64,000 bases of DNA from Thermophilibacter provencensis (lineage in GTDB: Bacteria; Actinomycetota; Coriobacteriia; Coriobacteriales; Atopobiaceae), in the NCBI RefSeq assembly GCF_030372065.1, contig NZ_JAUDEA010000001.1:124001-188000 (forward strand). Direction: 5' to 3'. Shown here piece after piece: positions 49,035-57,977 of this stretch. The position numbers and the translations under genes are program-made. Below the pieces are notes generated by a model. That model was not told where the DNA came from. It saw nothing but the letters and a program-made list of their open reading frames with translations, and made no database searches. Positions within the stretch are counted from its first letter, which is position 1; each line of letters opens with the position of its first letter.

Positions 49035-49915
49035 TAGAGCCTCGCCCCTCCCCTCCGCGCGGCCTCGATGAGGGAGCGCTTTGACATCTCCTTGATGAGC
49101 TGGAGACGGAACTCCTTTGAGGCGCGCCAGCTGTCGCGCGGGTTCGTGCACGCCGCGGCGAGCTCGCCGATCTTCTCGGCCGCCTCCGCAACGCCCATGC
49201 CGCGCACCGCGTCCTCCGCCGCCAGGGCGCGCATGGGCGTGGGCCCGGCAACGCCGAAGGCGAGGCGGATGTCCTCGATGGTGGACGCGTCCGCAGCGAG
49301 CTTGACCAGGCAGCAGCAGCCCATGGTGGTGATCTCGAGGGCGCGGCGCTTGCCGTACTTGAAGTAGTGACCCGTGAAGCCCTCGTAGCGCTCGCGCGGG
49401 ATGCGGATCTTTACCAGCACCTCATCGCGCTCCTTGTGCGAGCGCCCGGGGCCGGCGTACCACTCCTCGATGGGGATGGTGCGCTCGCCGCGCACGCTCC
49501 GCACGTCAAGAAGGGCGCCGTACGCAAAGAGCGTGGAGGCGGAGTCGGCCGAGGTCGCCGCCGTGCAGACGTTGCCGCCGATAGTGCCGGACGTGCGCAG
49601 CTGCGGGCCTCCCGGGGTGTCGCACGCCTCGCCGAGCGTGGGCACGGTTCCCTGGATGATGGGGCTCACCGTCACGTCGTGGAAGACCGTGAGGGGGCCA
49701 ATCTCCACGGTGCCGTCCTCGGCGAGAGAGACGCCGGCGAGCTCGCCTCCGAGCTCGTGGATGGAGACGAGGTGCGCGGGCGTGCCCTTGCCCTCGCGCA
49801 GCTTCACCAGCACGTCGGTACCGCCGGCGATGATCACCGCGAGCGGGTCCTCGGCGAGGGCGCGGGCGGCATCGTCGACGCTTTGTGCCTCGTAGAGCGA
49901 TTCGATGTCATACAT
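49034..49915 (-). CDS. xdhB: Xanthine dehydrogenase FAD-binding subunit
   Basis: 293 aa. FAD-binding CO-dehydrogenase-flavoprotein fold: AVIIAGGTDVLVKLREGK, QLRTSGTIGGNVCTAATSAD, then a C-terminal ALEITTMGCCCLVKLAADA domain. Passes electrons to NAD or ferredoxin. TGATG overlap with xdhA and TAATG with xdhC show a tightly coupled operon. Confidence 0.9.
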   Translation of the reverse strand: MYDIESLYEAQSVDDAARALAEDPLAVIIAGGTDVLVKLREGKGTPAHLVSIHELGGELAGVSLAEDGTVEIGPLTVFHDVTVSPIIQGTVPTLGEACDTPGGPQLRTSGTIGGNVCTAATSADSASTLFAYGALLDVRSVRGERTIPIEEWYAGPGRSHKERDEVLVKIRIPRERYEGFTGHYFKYGKRRALEITTMGCCCLVKLAADASTIEDIRLAFGVAGPTPMRALAAEDAVRGMGVAEAAEKIGELAAACTNPRDSWRASKEFRLQLIKEMSKRSLIEAARRGGARL

Positions 49916-52257
49916 CAGATGAGCCCCTCCCTCTTAAAGCCCTCGAAGAGACGCTGCGGCGTCATGGGCTCCACATAGAACTTGACGCCGGTGGCGTTGA
50001 GGATCGCGTCGCGGATCGCCGCCGCCGGGGAGATGACGGGCGTCTCGCCCACTGCCTTGTTGCCGTAGGGGCCCGTGGGGTCGGGCTTCTCGACAAAGTC
50101 CGCCTTGAGGTCGGGCACGTCCATCGACGTGGGGATCTTGTAGTCGAGCAGCGTGGAGTTGAGCACGCGGCCGGTCTTGGGGTCCACCTGGACCTCCTCG
50201 TAGAGGCCAAAGCCAATCCCCTGCGCCATGCCACCGTGAATCTGCTGCTCCACAAGCTTGGGGTTGATGAGCGTGCCCGAGTCGTGAACGTTGATGATCT
50301 TGTTGACGGTGACCTTGCCCAGGGGCATATCCACGGTCACGTCCGCAAAGGTGCACCCGCCGGCGATGGCGTTGGTGTGCACGTTCACGGTCTCGTGCGC
50401 GTGGAGCTGGTCGGCGCGGTCGAGGTTGTAGTAGGCCTCGAGCGCCAGCGTCTTGAGGTCGCAGACGGGGTGCCCCAGCGCGTCCAGCACGTGATGGTCG
50501 CGCAGCGTCAGCTCGCCCTGGGCGTTTGGGTACAGGAAGCGCGCGTAGTCCAGAATCTTCCTGCGCAGCGTGAGGCCGGCCTTCTTGACCGCGGTGCCCG
50601 AGACGTAGGTCTGGCGCGAGGCGTAGGCGCCCGAGTCGTACGGCGTGACGTCGGTGTCCTGGAAGGAGACGATGTGCACGTCCTCGGTGTCTACGCCTAT
50701 GGCCTCGGCAGCCATCTGCGAGAAGACCGTGTCCGCGCCCTGGCCAATCTCCGTGGCGCCCATCTGGAGCTGCACCGTGCCGTCCTGGTTGAGCGTGAGC
50801 GCCGCCGTGGCGGTCTCCAGCGCAAAGGGCGCCACGGCCGTCTTGTACACGAAGAGGGCCACTCCCACGCCGTGGCGCACGGGCCCGGTCTGGTTGGCAT
50901 ACTCGGCGCGCTTCTTGTCCCACTCGATGTAGGCCTTGCCCTTCTCCACGCATTCGGGAATGGCGCAGGTGTGGGCCGCGATCACGCCGCCGGGGGTGAA
51001 CTCGTCCACAAAGGCGTCCGTGTAGACGTTCTTGAGGCGAAACTCCACGCCGTCCCAGCCCATGTCGTAGGCGATATCGCCCATCAGGCACTCGGCCGCC
51101 CAGTTGCCCTCGGGCACGCCGTAGGCGCGCATGGCGCCGGTGTGCGGGCCGTTGGTGTAGGCGGTGAAGGCCTCGCTCCTCGTGGCAAACTCCTGACCGT
51201 GATAGAGCCAGCGGAAGGAGTTCACCGAGTTGAGCACGAGCGCGTGGCCGTGATGGCCGTAGCCGCCGGTGTTGGAGTAGGCAACAATGGAACGGGCGCG
51301 CAGGTTCATGTCGTCGTCAACGGAGGCCTCGACGTCAAAGCTCTTGGGCTGCCGTCCGCTCGTGTCCCAGAAGAGCTCCTCGCGTGAGATCTCCAGCTTG
51401 ACGCAGCGCCCGCCGATCTGCTGGCAGATCCAGGCGTTGAGCGGCTCGTAGTGCACGTCCTGCTTGGTGCCAAAGCCGCCGCCAATGTAGGGCTTGATCA
51501 CGCGCACCTGGCCCCAGGGAATGCCGAGCGCCTGACCGATGACGCGGCGCACCACGTGCGGAATCTGCGTGGACGTCACGCAGACGATCTTGCCGCCCTC
51601 CTCGTAGCAGTACGAGACGCAGGTCTCGATGTGCACCTGGGACTGCTCGCGCGACTCGATGTGCGCGGAGAAGTGATGGTAGCGCGGGTCGGCGAGAACC
51701 GCCTCCACGCTGTCATAGCCTTGCTCGGCGAGCTTCTCGTCGGGCGTCACGGCGAGCGAGTGCGCCAGGAGGTTGTCCGGGCAGCGCTCCTGCACGGGGT
51801 GCTCGGTCCCCGCGAGGGACTCCTGGGCGTCGTAGACGACGGGCCACTCCTCGTAGGTGACCTTCACCTTGCTCACGCCGCGCGCGCAGGCAACCGAGTC
51901 CTCGCCCACCACCACGGCGATGTTGTCACCGTAGATGCGCACGCGGTCGTCGAGGAGCTTGCGATCCGCGAGGTCGCGCTTCTCGGCCTTGGAGTCCGCG
52001 TACCACGGGTGGCCGGCCACCGGGAAGCAGATGTCCGGCACGTCAAAGCAGGTAAAGACCGCAACCACGCCGGGCTCCGCAAGCGCCTCGGACGTGTCTA
52101 TTGAGACCACGCGACCGTTTCCAATGGTGGCGTGAACGAGCTTGGCCTCCAGGCACGGCTTGGGGCACAGGTCGTCGGTGAACATGGCCCGCCCCGTCAC
52201 CTTGTCAAACGCGTCGACGCGTGGGACAGGCCGCCCGACCTCCCTCAGTTTCTCCAT
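49915..52257 (-). CDS. xdhA: Xanthine dehydrogenase molybdenum-binding subunit
   Basis: 780 aa. Mo-pterin signatures: PYIGGGFGTKQD, GAMRAYGVPEGNWAAECLMG (Arg and aromatic near the substrate), QMGATEIGQGADTVFSQMA, and the catalytic Glu region KAVGETPVISPAAAI at the C-terminus. Family predicted to hydroxylate xanthine or related purines. The ATG at 52257 follows GGAAAGGAAGGACGCC. First gene of xdhA-xdhB-xdhC. Confidence 0.9.
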   Translation of the reverse strand: MEKLREVGRPVPRVDAFDKVTGRAMFTDDLCPKPCLEAKLVHATIGNGRVVSIDTSEALAEPGVVAVFTCFDVPDICFPVAGHPWYADSKAEKRDLADRKLLDDRVRIYGDNIAVVVGEDSVACARGVSKVKVTYEEWPVVYDAQESLAGTEHPVQERCPDNLLAHSLAVTPDEKLAEQGYDSVEAVLADPRYHHFSAHIESREQSQVHIETCVSYCYEEGGKIVCVTSTQIPHVVRRVIGQALGIPWGQVRVIKPYIGGGFGTKQDVHYEPLNAWICQQIGGRCVKLEISREELFWDTSGRQPKSFDVEASVDDDMNLRARSIVAYSNTGGYGHHGHALVLNSVNSFRWLYHGQEFATRSEAFTAYTNGPHTGAMRAYGVPEGNWAAECLMGDIAYDMGWDGVEFRLKNVYTDAFVDEFTPGGVIAAHTCAIPECVEKGKAYIEWDKKRAEYANQTGPVRHGVGVALFVYKTAVAPFALETATAALTLNQDGTVQLQMGATEIGQGADTVFSQMAAEAIGVDTEDVHIVSFQDTDVTPYDSGAYASRQTYVSGTAVKKAGLTLRRKILDYARFLYPNAQGELTLRDHHVLDALGHPVCDLKTLALEAYYNLDRADQLHAHETVNVHTNAIAGGCTFADVTVDMPLGKVTVNKIINVHDSGTLINPKLVEQQIHGGMAQGIGFGLYEEVQVDPKTGRVLNSTLLDYKIPTSMDVPDLKADFVEKPDPTGPYGNKAVGETPVISPAAAIRDAILNATGVKFYVEPMTPQRLFEGFKREGLI

Positions 52258-52306
52258 GGCGTCCTTCCTTTCCACAGGTCCTCAGGACACGCATACGAAA
52301 CAATCA

Positions 52307-52341
52307 CTAACAAAATGTTAGCCACGCAGACGCGATGTTAG
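52307..52341. promoter_or_regulatory. CTAACA/TGTTAG half-site cluster upstream of xdhA
   Basis: CTAACA (52307-52312) and TGTTAG (52316-52321) form a dyad, and another TGTTAG occurs at 52336-52341. Candidate operator or chance; a related CTAACAAAAA occurs near 55645. Confidence 0.5.
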
Positions 52342-52447
52342 ACACAAAAGATCGTGAGCGGTATCTCTGCGCTGGTGGACGCAAGCGCACGTCAAGGGAG
52401 CTTAAAAACCGCCGCTGAACTGCTCGTTATTTACCGAGAAACGCAAC

Positions 52448-52480
52448 GTGTCCAAAACGTGCCGGGTACGTTTTGGACAC
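52448..52480 (-). terminator. 13-bp-arm palindrome after the guanine deaminase gene
   Basis: GTGTCCAAAACGT (52448-52460) and ACGTTTTGGACAC (52468-52480) with loop GCCGGGT, 6 bp past the guaD stop. A related, degraded palindrome is at 53779-53811 on the other side of guaD. Confidence 0.78.
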
Positions 52481-52486
52481 GGGGCA

Positions 52487-53764
52487 TCAGTCGAGCGACA
52501 CCTCGCGCCCGGCAACGAACTTGCGCTCGATGCGGCCACCCTCCTCCGCGAGGTAGACAAAGCGCTCCAGGCGCTCCCATACGGTGAGTTTGCGCGGGGT
52601 GCGGATGCCGGAGTCGTTGAGCACGAGCGCGTCGAGCTCGTAGCCCTCCGCGAAAGATCCCACGCGACCGAAGAAGGAACCGCCGCCCACCGTGGCGAGC
52701 CACAGTGCCTCCTGCGTGGTGAGCGGGGCGAGGCTCTGGTCAACCAGGCGCCAACGCAGCTTGGAGGCGGCAACGGCGTCCGCCATGCAGCGAAACATCG
52801 AAAGGCTGGCACCGCCCGCCACGTCCGTGCCCAGGCCCACGCTCATGCCAAGGTCCAGGTAGCGTCGCACCGGCGCGATGCCGCTTGCGAGCTGGGCGTT
52901 GCTCTGGGGGCAGTGCGCCACGTAGGTGCCCGTGCGGCGCAGCAGCTCCACCTCCTCGTCCGTTGAGTGGACGCAGTGCGCCATCACGGTCTTCTCGCCA
53001 AGAAGGCCAAAGTGGTCGTAGGCGTCCGCGTAGCAGCTCGACCACGGGCAGAGCTCCTTCACCCAGCTCACCTCGGAGGGGTTCTCCGAGAGGTGGCTCT
53101 GCACCGGCAGGTCGTACTTCTCGCGCAGGGCGCCGAGCTCTGCCATGAGGCCGTCGGTCACACTGGGGGTGAAGCGCGGGGTGATGATGGGATGCGTTCG
53201 CTCAAAGCGACCGCACACATCCTCCAACCAGCGTCGCGTTGCCTCAGCCGAGCGCGCGCTCGTCTCAACGAGGCGCTCCGGGGCGTTGCGGTCCATGTTG
53301 ACCTTGCCCACGTACGTCACGAGCCCCGTTGCCTCAAGGCGTTCCATGAGGAGTTCGGTTGCCGGAACGTGGACCGTGCCAAAGACCACCGCGCGCGTGG
53401 TGGCGCAGCGGCGCAGGTCGCCCGCGAAGACGTCGTAGGCGCGCGCGGCGTAGTCCAGGTCCGCGTAGCGGGTCTCCTCGGGGAAGGTGTGGGTGTTCAG
53501 CCAGTCGAGCAGTTCGAGGTCCATCCCCAGGCCGCGGAAGGCGTACTGCGGGGCGTGGAGATGGATGTCGCAGAGCCCCGGGATGACAAGACGGCCCGTG
53601 CAGTCAACGAGCGGGGACGCGGCGTAGCGCTCGGGGAGCTCCTCGAAGACGCCGGCGCTCCTGCCGTCAACGCACACCAGGTAGCCACCCTCGACGCAGC
53701 GAACCTCACGAGGGCTCAGGCTGTAGCAGATGTCTCCCCTGAGGACAAACGACTCAGCTCCCAT
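52487..53764 (-). CDS. guaD: Guanine deaminase, amidohydrolase fold
   Basis: 425 aa. Metal ligands and family signatures: PGLCDIHLHAPQYAFRGLGM (with LELLDWLNTHTFPEE), VQSHLSENPSEV, VMAHCVHSTDEEV, GLGTDVAGGAS. The DIHLHAPQY-x-x-x-G and WLNTHTFPEE strings are typical of guanine deaminase; the related SsnA-type hydrolase is less similar from what I can see. Deaminates guanine to xanthine, the substrate of the xdhABC enzyme. ATG at 53764 encodes MGAESFVL. Convergent-spaced between palindromes. Confidence 0.86.
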   Translation of the reverse strand: MGAESFVLRGDICYSLSPREVRCVEGGYLVCVDGRSAGVFEELPERYAASPLVDCTGRLVIPGLCDIHLHAPQYAFRGLGMDLELLDWLNTHTFPEETRYADLDYAARAYDVFAGDLRRCATTRAVVFGTVHVPATELLMERLEATGLVTYVGKVNMDRNAPERLVETSARSAEATRRWLEDVCGRFERTHPIITPRFTPSVTDGLMAELGALREKYDLPVQSHLSENPSEVSWVKELCPWSSCYADAYDHFGLLGEKTVMAHCVHSTDEEVELLRRTGTYVAHCPQSNAQLASGIAPVRRYLDLGMSVGLGTDVAGGASLSMFRCMADAVAASKLRWRLVDQSLAPLTTQEALWLATVGGGSFFGRVGSFAEGYELDALVLNDSGIRTPRKLTVWERLERFVYLAEEGGRIERKFVAGREVSLD

Positions 53765-53778
53765 GGCTGCTCCCACCG

Positions 53779-53811
53779 TGTCCACGTTGTACCCGGTACG
53801 TTTTGGGGCAG
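53779..53811. repeat. Degenerate palindrome upstream of guaD
   Basis: Reads GTGTCCACG, TTGTACCCGGTAC, GTTTTGGGGCA. It is a decayed partner of the perfect palindrome at 52448-52480 (shared CCGGTACGTTTTGG core). Confidence 0.55.
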
Positions 53812-53875
53812 GGGTGGGCACGCCCAGCGCACCCACCCCCAATCTCAACAGATCACAGATAAGATCTTGCGAGGA

Positions 53876-54973
53876 CTACAGGGTGTCCTCGATGGCCTGG
53901 ACCTCCTCGTCGGTGAGGAAGGAGTCGGCCTTGATCTGCTCGGCGTACTCGTTGATCTGATCCTGGACCTCGGCCGGGACCTTGTCGGAGAAGGTGCCGA
54001 GGTAGACGCCGCCGTTTTCCATGTTGGCCTCGATGGCGACGCCGCCACCGAAGGTGCCGGCCTCAATCTCGTCCATGGCCTGGCCGAACATCCAGTCGGT
54101 CACCGTGGAGGTGATGACGGTGGGCTGGCCCTCGCCGACGATGTCAGCGGGCTGCGCGATGTCGAAGTGCGTGTCCGCGCCGGCGGCCTCGAGGGCCTGG
54201 CGGGCGCCGTTGTCTACGGCGGAGGCGTCGCCCCACATGACGTCGACGCCATTGGAGTTGATCCACTGCTCGGTGAGCTTGGCGCCGAAGGAGGCGTCGC
54301 TGAAGCCGGCCTCAAAGTTGTAGTGGCCCTCGACGTCCGGGTTGACCTTCTGAGCGGCCGCTATGTAGGCGGCGTACTTGGTGAGCGTGGTGGGGATGCG
54401 CATGCCGCCGATGAAGCCGATGTGGTTGCTCTCGGTCATGAGGCCGGCCACAACGCCCGCGAGCGCACCGGTCTGCTTGAGGTTGACCTGCACCGTCTCG
54501 ACGTTCTCCAGGGTCTCGTAGTCGGCGAGGTCCACGGCAGGGTCGGTGTTGGTCATGAGGAACTTGATGTTGGGATAGTTCTCGGCTGCCTCGGCCACGA
54601 CGTCGCCCCACGCGGAGACAAACTCGTTGCCGGCGGCGATGATGAGGTCGCAGCCCACGTCGACGAGGGACTGCGCGGCGGTGCCGGCGTCGGCGGAGGC
54701 GGTGTTCTCCTTGGGCTCGAGCATCTCCCAGTTGTCGCGACCCTCGAGCGCGGCGACGAGGGAGTCGTAGTGGCCCTGGCCCCAGCCGCCGTCAAGGGCG
54801 GGACCGCTGATGACGAGGGCGACCTTGTAGGTCTTCTCGCCGTCCTCGCCCGTGCTCTCGCCGCCGCCGTCGCAGGCGGCAAGGCCCAGCGCGGCAGCAC
54901 CGGCGGCACCGAGCTTGAGCGCGTTGCGACGCGTCATCGAGGGCCCTAGGGCGGACACGTTCTGCTTCTTCAT
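53876..54973 (-). CDS. BMP/PnrA-family nucleoside-binding lipoprotein 1
   Basis: 365 aa. Lipobox LGLAAC after a TRRNALKLG twin-arginine-like signal. The Bmp domain spans the mature part: ALVISGPALDGGWGQGHYDS, AGNEFVSAWGDVV, GALAGVVAGLM, GFIGGM, NSNGVDVMWGDASAVDNGAR. Binds purine nucleosides extracytoplasmically in related PnrA/NupN systems. Highly similar to the protein at 55732. ATG at 54973 follows GGAAGGGAAGGTTGGGAA. Separated from its ABC partner genes by the deaminase and the second copy. Confidence 0.87.
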   Translation of the reverse strand: MKKQNVSALGPSMTRRNALKLGAAGAAALGLAACDGGGESTGEDGEKTYKVALVISGPALDGGWGQGHYDSLVAALEGRDNWEMLEPKENTASADAGTAAQSLVDVGCDLIIAAGNEFVSAWGDVVAEAAENYPNIKFLMTNTDPAVDLADYETLENVETVQVNLKQTGALAGVVAGLMTESNHIGFIGGMRIPTTLTKYAAYIAAAQKVNPDVEGHYNFEAGFSDASFGAKLTEQWINSNGVDVMWGDASAVDNGARQALEAAGADTHFDIAQPADIVGEGQPTVITSTVTDWMFGQAMDEIEAGTFGGGVAIEANMENGGVYLGTFSDKVPAEVQDQINEYAEQIKADSFLTDEEVQAIEDTL

Positions 54974-55036
54974 TTCCCAACCTTCCCTTCCCCGCCGAGG
55001 CGGGTCCACGCGCCTTGCGGCGCCCTTCCCAGCTTG

Positions 55037-55534
55037 CTAGTCCCAGTAACCCTCGTGCACGGCCGCAGCCTCAACCTCGAGCTCGGGGAACGGCCCCACG
55101 ACCTCGATATCCTTCTGGCCGGCGGCAAAGACGGTGCGGCACGGGAGGTCGAAGGTGGGGTTCTGCTCGTTGGAGCCCGTGAGCTCGAGCAGGCGGCGCT
55201 CCGTCATGGCGTACACCACGCGGCCCACGTTGGCCCAGTAGATGGCGCCGGCACACATGGAGCAGGGTTCGGCGGAGGTGTAGAGGGAGCAGTCCCAGAG
55301 GTAGGCCTTGTCATAGAGCTGCGAGGCGCGTTCGACCGTCTGCGTCTCGGCGTGGCCGGTGCACTTGTGCGTGTCAATCTCCACGTTCTCCTGCTCGAGG
55401 AGGATCTCGCCGTCGGGCGAGACGAGCAGAGCGCCAAACGGAGTGTTGCCGTGCTCGCGCGAGGCGCGGGAGATCTCGATCGTGCGCCTCAGGTACCTTA
55501 CGTCATCCTCGTGCGTGAACTCCTTGCGTGCCAC
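55037..55534 (-). CDS. CDA-fold nucleoside/guanine deaminase
   Basis: 165 aa. Zinc-binding HAETQTVERAS (with catalytic Glu) and PCSMCAGAIYWANVG, plus NTPFGALLV. The YWAN and GHAE arrangement is similar to the Bacillus GuaD guanine deaminase and to tRNA adenosine deaminases; context favours a purine deaminase. GTG start at 55534 after GAGAGGAGCTGCA. Lies between two BMP genes, downstream of a strong terminator. A second, unrelated guanine deaminase is at 52487. Confidence 0.82.
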   Translation of the reverse strand: MARKEFTHEDDVRYLRRTIEISRASREHGNTPFGALLVSPDGEILLEQENVEIDTHKCTGHAETQTVERASQLYDKAYLWDCSLYTSAEPCSMCAGAIYWANVGRVVYAMTERRLLELTGSNEQNPTFDLPCRTVFAAGQKDIEVVGPFPELEVEAAAVHEGYWD

Positions 55535-55656
55535 TGCAGCTCCTCTCAGAGAACCGATGGACGGGCTTGCGTTTCATGATACGAGGCGAATCACCGTGCG
55601 GCGCGCCTGACATCGCCGCACGGCACGAGAAGCGCGGCAAGCGGCTAACAAAAAGT

Positions 55657-55690
55657 CATGCGCCCTGCAAAATAATCTGCAGGGCGCATG
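55657..55690 (-). terminator. Strong rho-independent terminator after BMP lipoprotein 2
   Basis: CATGCGCCCTGCA (55657-55669) and TGCAGGGCGCATG (55678-55690) with an 8-base loop; on the minus strand it is followed by GACTTTTTGTT. Thirteen-base-pair stem. Confidence 0.9.
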
Positions 55691-55706
55691 CATCATCCGA
55701 AGTGCC

Positions 55707-55721
55707 TCAAAAGGGGACGGT
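55707..55721. repeat. Small GGGGAC/GTCCCC hairpin
   Basis: AGGGGAC-G-GTCCCCT immediately after the BMP gene stop. Its GGGGAC arms recall the dispersed element, but too short to assign. Confidence 0.45.
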
Positions 55722-55731
55722 CCCCTCTGGC

Positions 55732-56862
55732 TTACTGGAGACCGGCCTCGATGGCGTCAACCTCCTCATCGGTGATGAAGGTGCCGGCCTTGATCTGCTC
55801 GGCGTACTCGTTGATCTGCTCCTGGACCTCGGCCGGGACCTTGTCGGAGAAGGTACCGAGGTAGACGCCGCCGTTGTCCATGTTGCCGATGATGGCCTTG
55901 CCGCCGCCGTAGGTGCCGGCCTCGATCTCGTCCATGGCCTGGCCGATCATCCAGTCGGTCACCGTGGAGGTGATGACGGTGGGCTGGTCCTCGCCCACGA
56001 TGTCGATCGGCTGCGCGATGTCGAAGTGGGTGTCCGCGCCGGCGGCCTCGAGGGCCTGGCGGGCGCCGTTGTCAACGGCGGAGGCGTCGCCCCACATGAC
56101 GTCAACGTTGTTGGAGTTGATCCACTGCTCGGTGAGCTTGGTGCCGAAGGAGGCGTCGGTGAAGCCAGCCTCGAAGTTGTACTGGCCGGTGACACCCTCG
56201 TTGACCTTCTGCGCGGCCGCGAGGTAGGCGGAGTACTTGGTGGTGGTGGAGGGCAGGCGCATGCCGCCGATGAAGCCGATGGACTTCGTCTGCGTCATGA
56301 GGCCGGCCACCACGCCGGCCAGCGCGCCGGTCTGGACGAAGTCGGGAAGCACGGTCTCGACGTTGTCCATGACCTCGCAGTCGGTCATCTCGAGCTCGGG
56401 GTCGGTGTTGGTGATGAGGAAGTGCACGTTGGGGTGGGTCTCGGCGGCATCGGTGATGACCTCGGCCCACGTGGAGGCAAACTGGTTGCCGTTGCCCACG
56501 ATGAGGTCAACGTCCATGTCAACGTAGGACTGGGCGGCGGTTGCCGCGTCGGCGTCGGCGGTGTTCTCCTTGGGCTCGAGCATCTCCCAGCTGGGGTGGC
56601 TCTCGATGGCGCGCTGGAGGGACTCGTAGTGGCCCTGGTCCCAGCCGCCGTCGGTGATGATGCCGCTCATGATCATGGCAACGCGATAGCTGCTCTTCTC
56701 CTCGCCGCCCTCATCGGTGGTGTCGTCACCGCCTTCGGGAGTCTGGCCGCCACCGTCACAGCCCGCGAGGGCGAGCGCCGCGGCGCCGCCGAGGCCGAGC
56801 CCGAGCGCGGTGCGCCTCGAGACCATCATGGAGTCGAGCTGGTTCTTGTTGTTCTCGCTCAT
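55732..56862 (-). CDS. BMP/PnrA-family nucleoside-binding lipoprotein 2
   Basis: 376 aa. Signal with VSRRTALGLGL and lipobox LALAGC, then a Bmp domain with the same strings as copy 1: NSNNVDVMWGDASAVDNGAR, ADTHFDIAQP, TVTDW, FSDKVPAEVQEQINEYAEQI. Likely the primary receptor of the ABC transporter encoded at 57042-60594 on the same strand, after an intervening terminator. ATG at 56862 after GAAAGGACCAAGGT. Confidence 0.9.
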   Translation of the reverse strand: MSENNKNQLDSMMVSRRTALGLGLGGAAALALAGCDGGGQTPEGGDDTTDEGGEEKSSYRVAMIMSGIITDGGWDQGHYESLQRAIESHPSWEMLEPKENTADADAATAAQSYVDMDVDLIVGNGNQFASTWAEVITDAAETHPNVHFLITNTDPELEMTDCEVMDNVETVLPDFVQTGALAGVVAGLMTQTKSIGFIGGMRLPSTTTKYSAYLAAAQKVNEGVTGQYNFEAGFTDASFGTKLTEQWINSNNVDVMWGDASAVDNGARQALEAAGADTHFDIAQPIDIVGEDQPTVITSTVTDWMIGQAMDEIEAGTYGGGKAIIGNMDNGGVYLGTFSDKVPAEVQEQINEYAEQIKAGTFITDEEVDAIEAGLQ

Positions 56863-56982
56863 ACCTTGGTCCTTTCCTCGTGACCGTTGCGCCCAACGTC
56901 TTTGGGCGCATTCTGTGTCACCCCCCCACGGCCCCCGTTCCCTAAGGGAGACCGTGTTCCAATAACCAATGATAAAGCAAGA

Positions 56983-57022
56983 CGGCCCGCAGGGCCCGAC
57001 ATATTGCGGAGCCTGCGGGCCG
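56983..57022 (-). terminator. Terminator after ABC permease 2
   Basis: CGGCCCGCAGG (56983-56993) and CCTGCGGGCCG (57012-57022), followed on the minus strand by TCTTGCTTTAT. It separates the transporter core from the binding-protein gene, allowing different expression levels. Confidence 0.82.
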
Positions 57023-57041
57023 CCTGTGAAAGGGTGCCTGC

Positions 57042-57977
57042 CTAGCGCTGCTCGCGCAGGTACGGCTTGCCGCTCGCCTTGGGGCCGGCGCTCCTGGAGC
57101 CAAAGAAGATGAGCGCCACGATGGTGAAGACGTACGGGATCATCTTGAAGAACATGATGGGCGCAGCCTGGAACTGGGCCTGGAGCGCCACGCTCGTGCC
57201 GTCGAAGAAGCCGAAGAGCAGGCTCGCGGCAAGGACGCCAAAGGCGTTCCAGCGACCGAAGATCAGGGTCGCCAGGGCAATGAAGCCACGGCCCATGACG
57301 ATGCCGTCCGTGTAGATGGGCGTGTAGCACAGCGTGAGGAAGGCGCCACCCGCGGCCGCGAGCGCGCCGCACACGACGCAGGCCACGTACTTCATGCGCA
57401 CGACGTTGATGCCAAGGGTCTCGGCCGCCTGCGGGTTCTCGCCCACGGAGCGGAAGGAGAGGCCGGCGCGGAAGCGGCTGAAGAAGACCGCCACGCAGGG
57501 CACCAGAAGGAAGGCGAGGTACGCCACAGGCGTCTGGTTGAAGAGCGCGTCGCCGATGAAGGGTATCTGGGAGAGCCCGGGGATGGCGATGCTCGCCATC
57601 TGCTCGCCGGTGGCGTTGGCGGGGTTGGCGCCCACGAAGAGGTTGTAGCCAAAGAGTGCGATGGCGGGTGCGAGGATGTTGATCGCCATGCTGGTGACCA
57701 CCTGGTCGGAGCAAAGCGTGACCGTGCAGAAGGCGTAGATCATGTTGACGGCGATGCCCGCGAGCATGGCAACGAGCAGGCCCATCCAGAGGTTGCCCGT
57801 GACCTTGGCAACGGCAAAGCCGACAAAGGCACCAACAGCCATGATGCCCTCGAGGCCAATGTTGACGAGGCCTCCGCGCTCGGAGAAGAGCTCGCCGAGG
57901 GATGCGAGGAGGATGGGCACGGCGCCCATCGCCATTGCCTTGAGAATCGTAGGCAGTGCAGTGATGAAGATATCCAT
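57042..57977 (-). CDS. ABC transporter permease (NupQ/YufQ-like)
   Basis: 311 aa, about nine helices. Starts ALPTILKAMAMGAVPILLAS and has GELFSERGGLVNIGLEGIM (a BPD_transp_2 signature) and the EAA-like ENPQAAETLGINVVRMKY segment. Simple-sugar/nucleoside branch of BPD_transp_2 permeases. ATG overlaps the upstream permease stop (TAATG). Confidence 0.88.
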   Translation of the reverse strand: MDIFITALPTILKAMAMGAVPILLASLGELFSERGGLVNIGLEGIMAVGAFVGFAVAKVTGNLWMGLLVAMLAGIAVNMIYAFCTVTLCSDQVVTSMAINILAPAIALFGYNLFVGANPANATGEQMASIAIPGLSQIPFIGDALFNQTPVAYLAFLLVPCVAVFFSRFRAGLSFRSVGENPQAAETLGINVVRMKYVACVVCGALAAAGGAFLTLCYTPIYTDGIVMGRGFIALATLIFGRWNAFGVLAASLLFGFFDGTSVALQAQFQAAPIMFFKMIPYVFTIVALIFFGSRSAGPKASGKPYLREQR

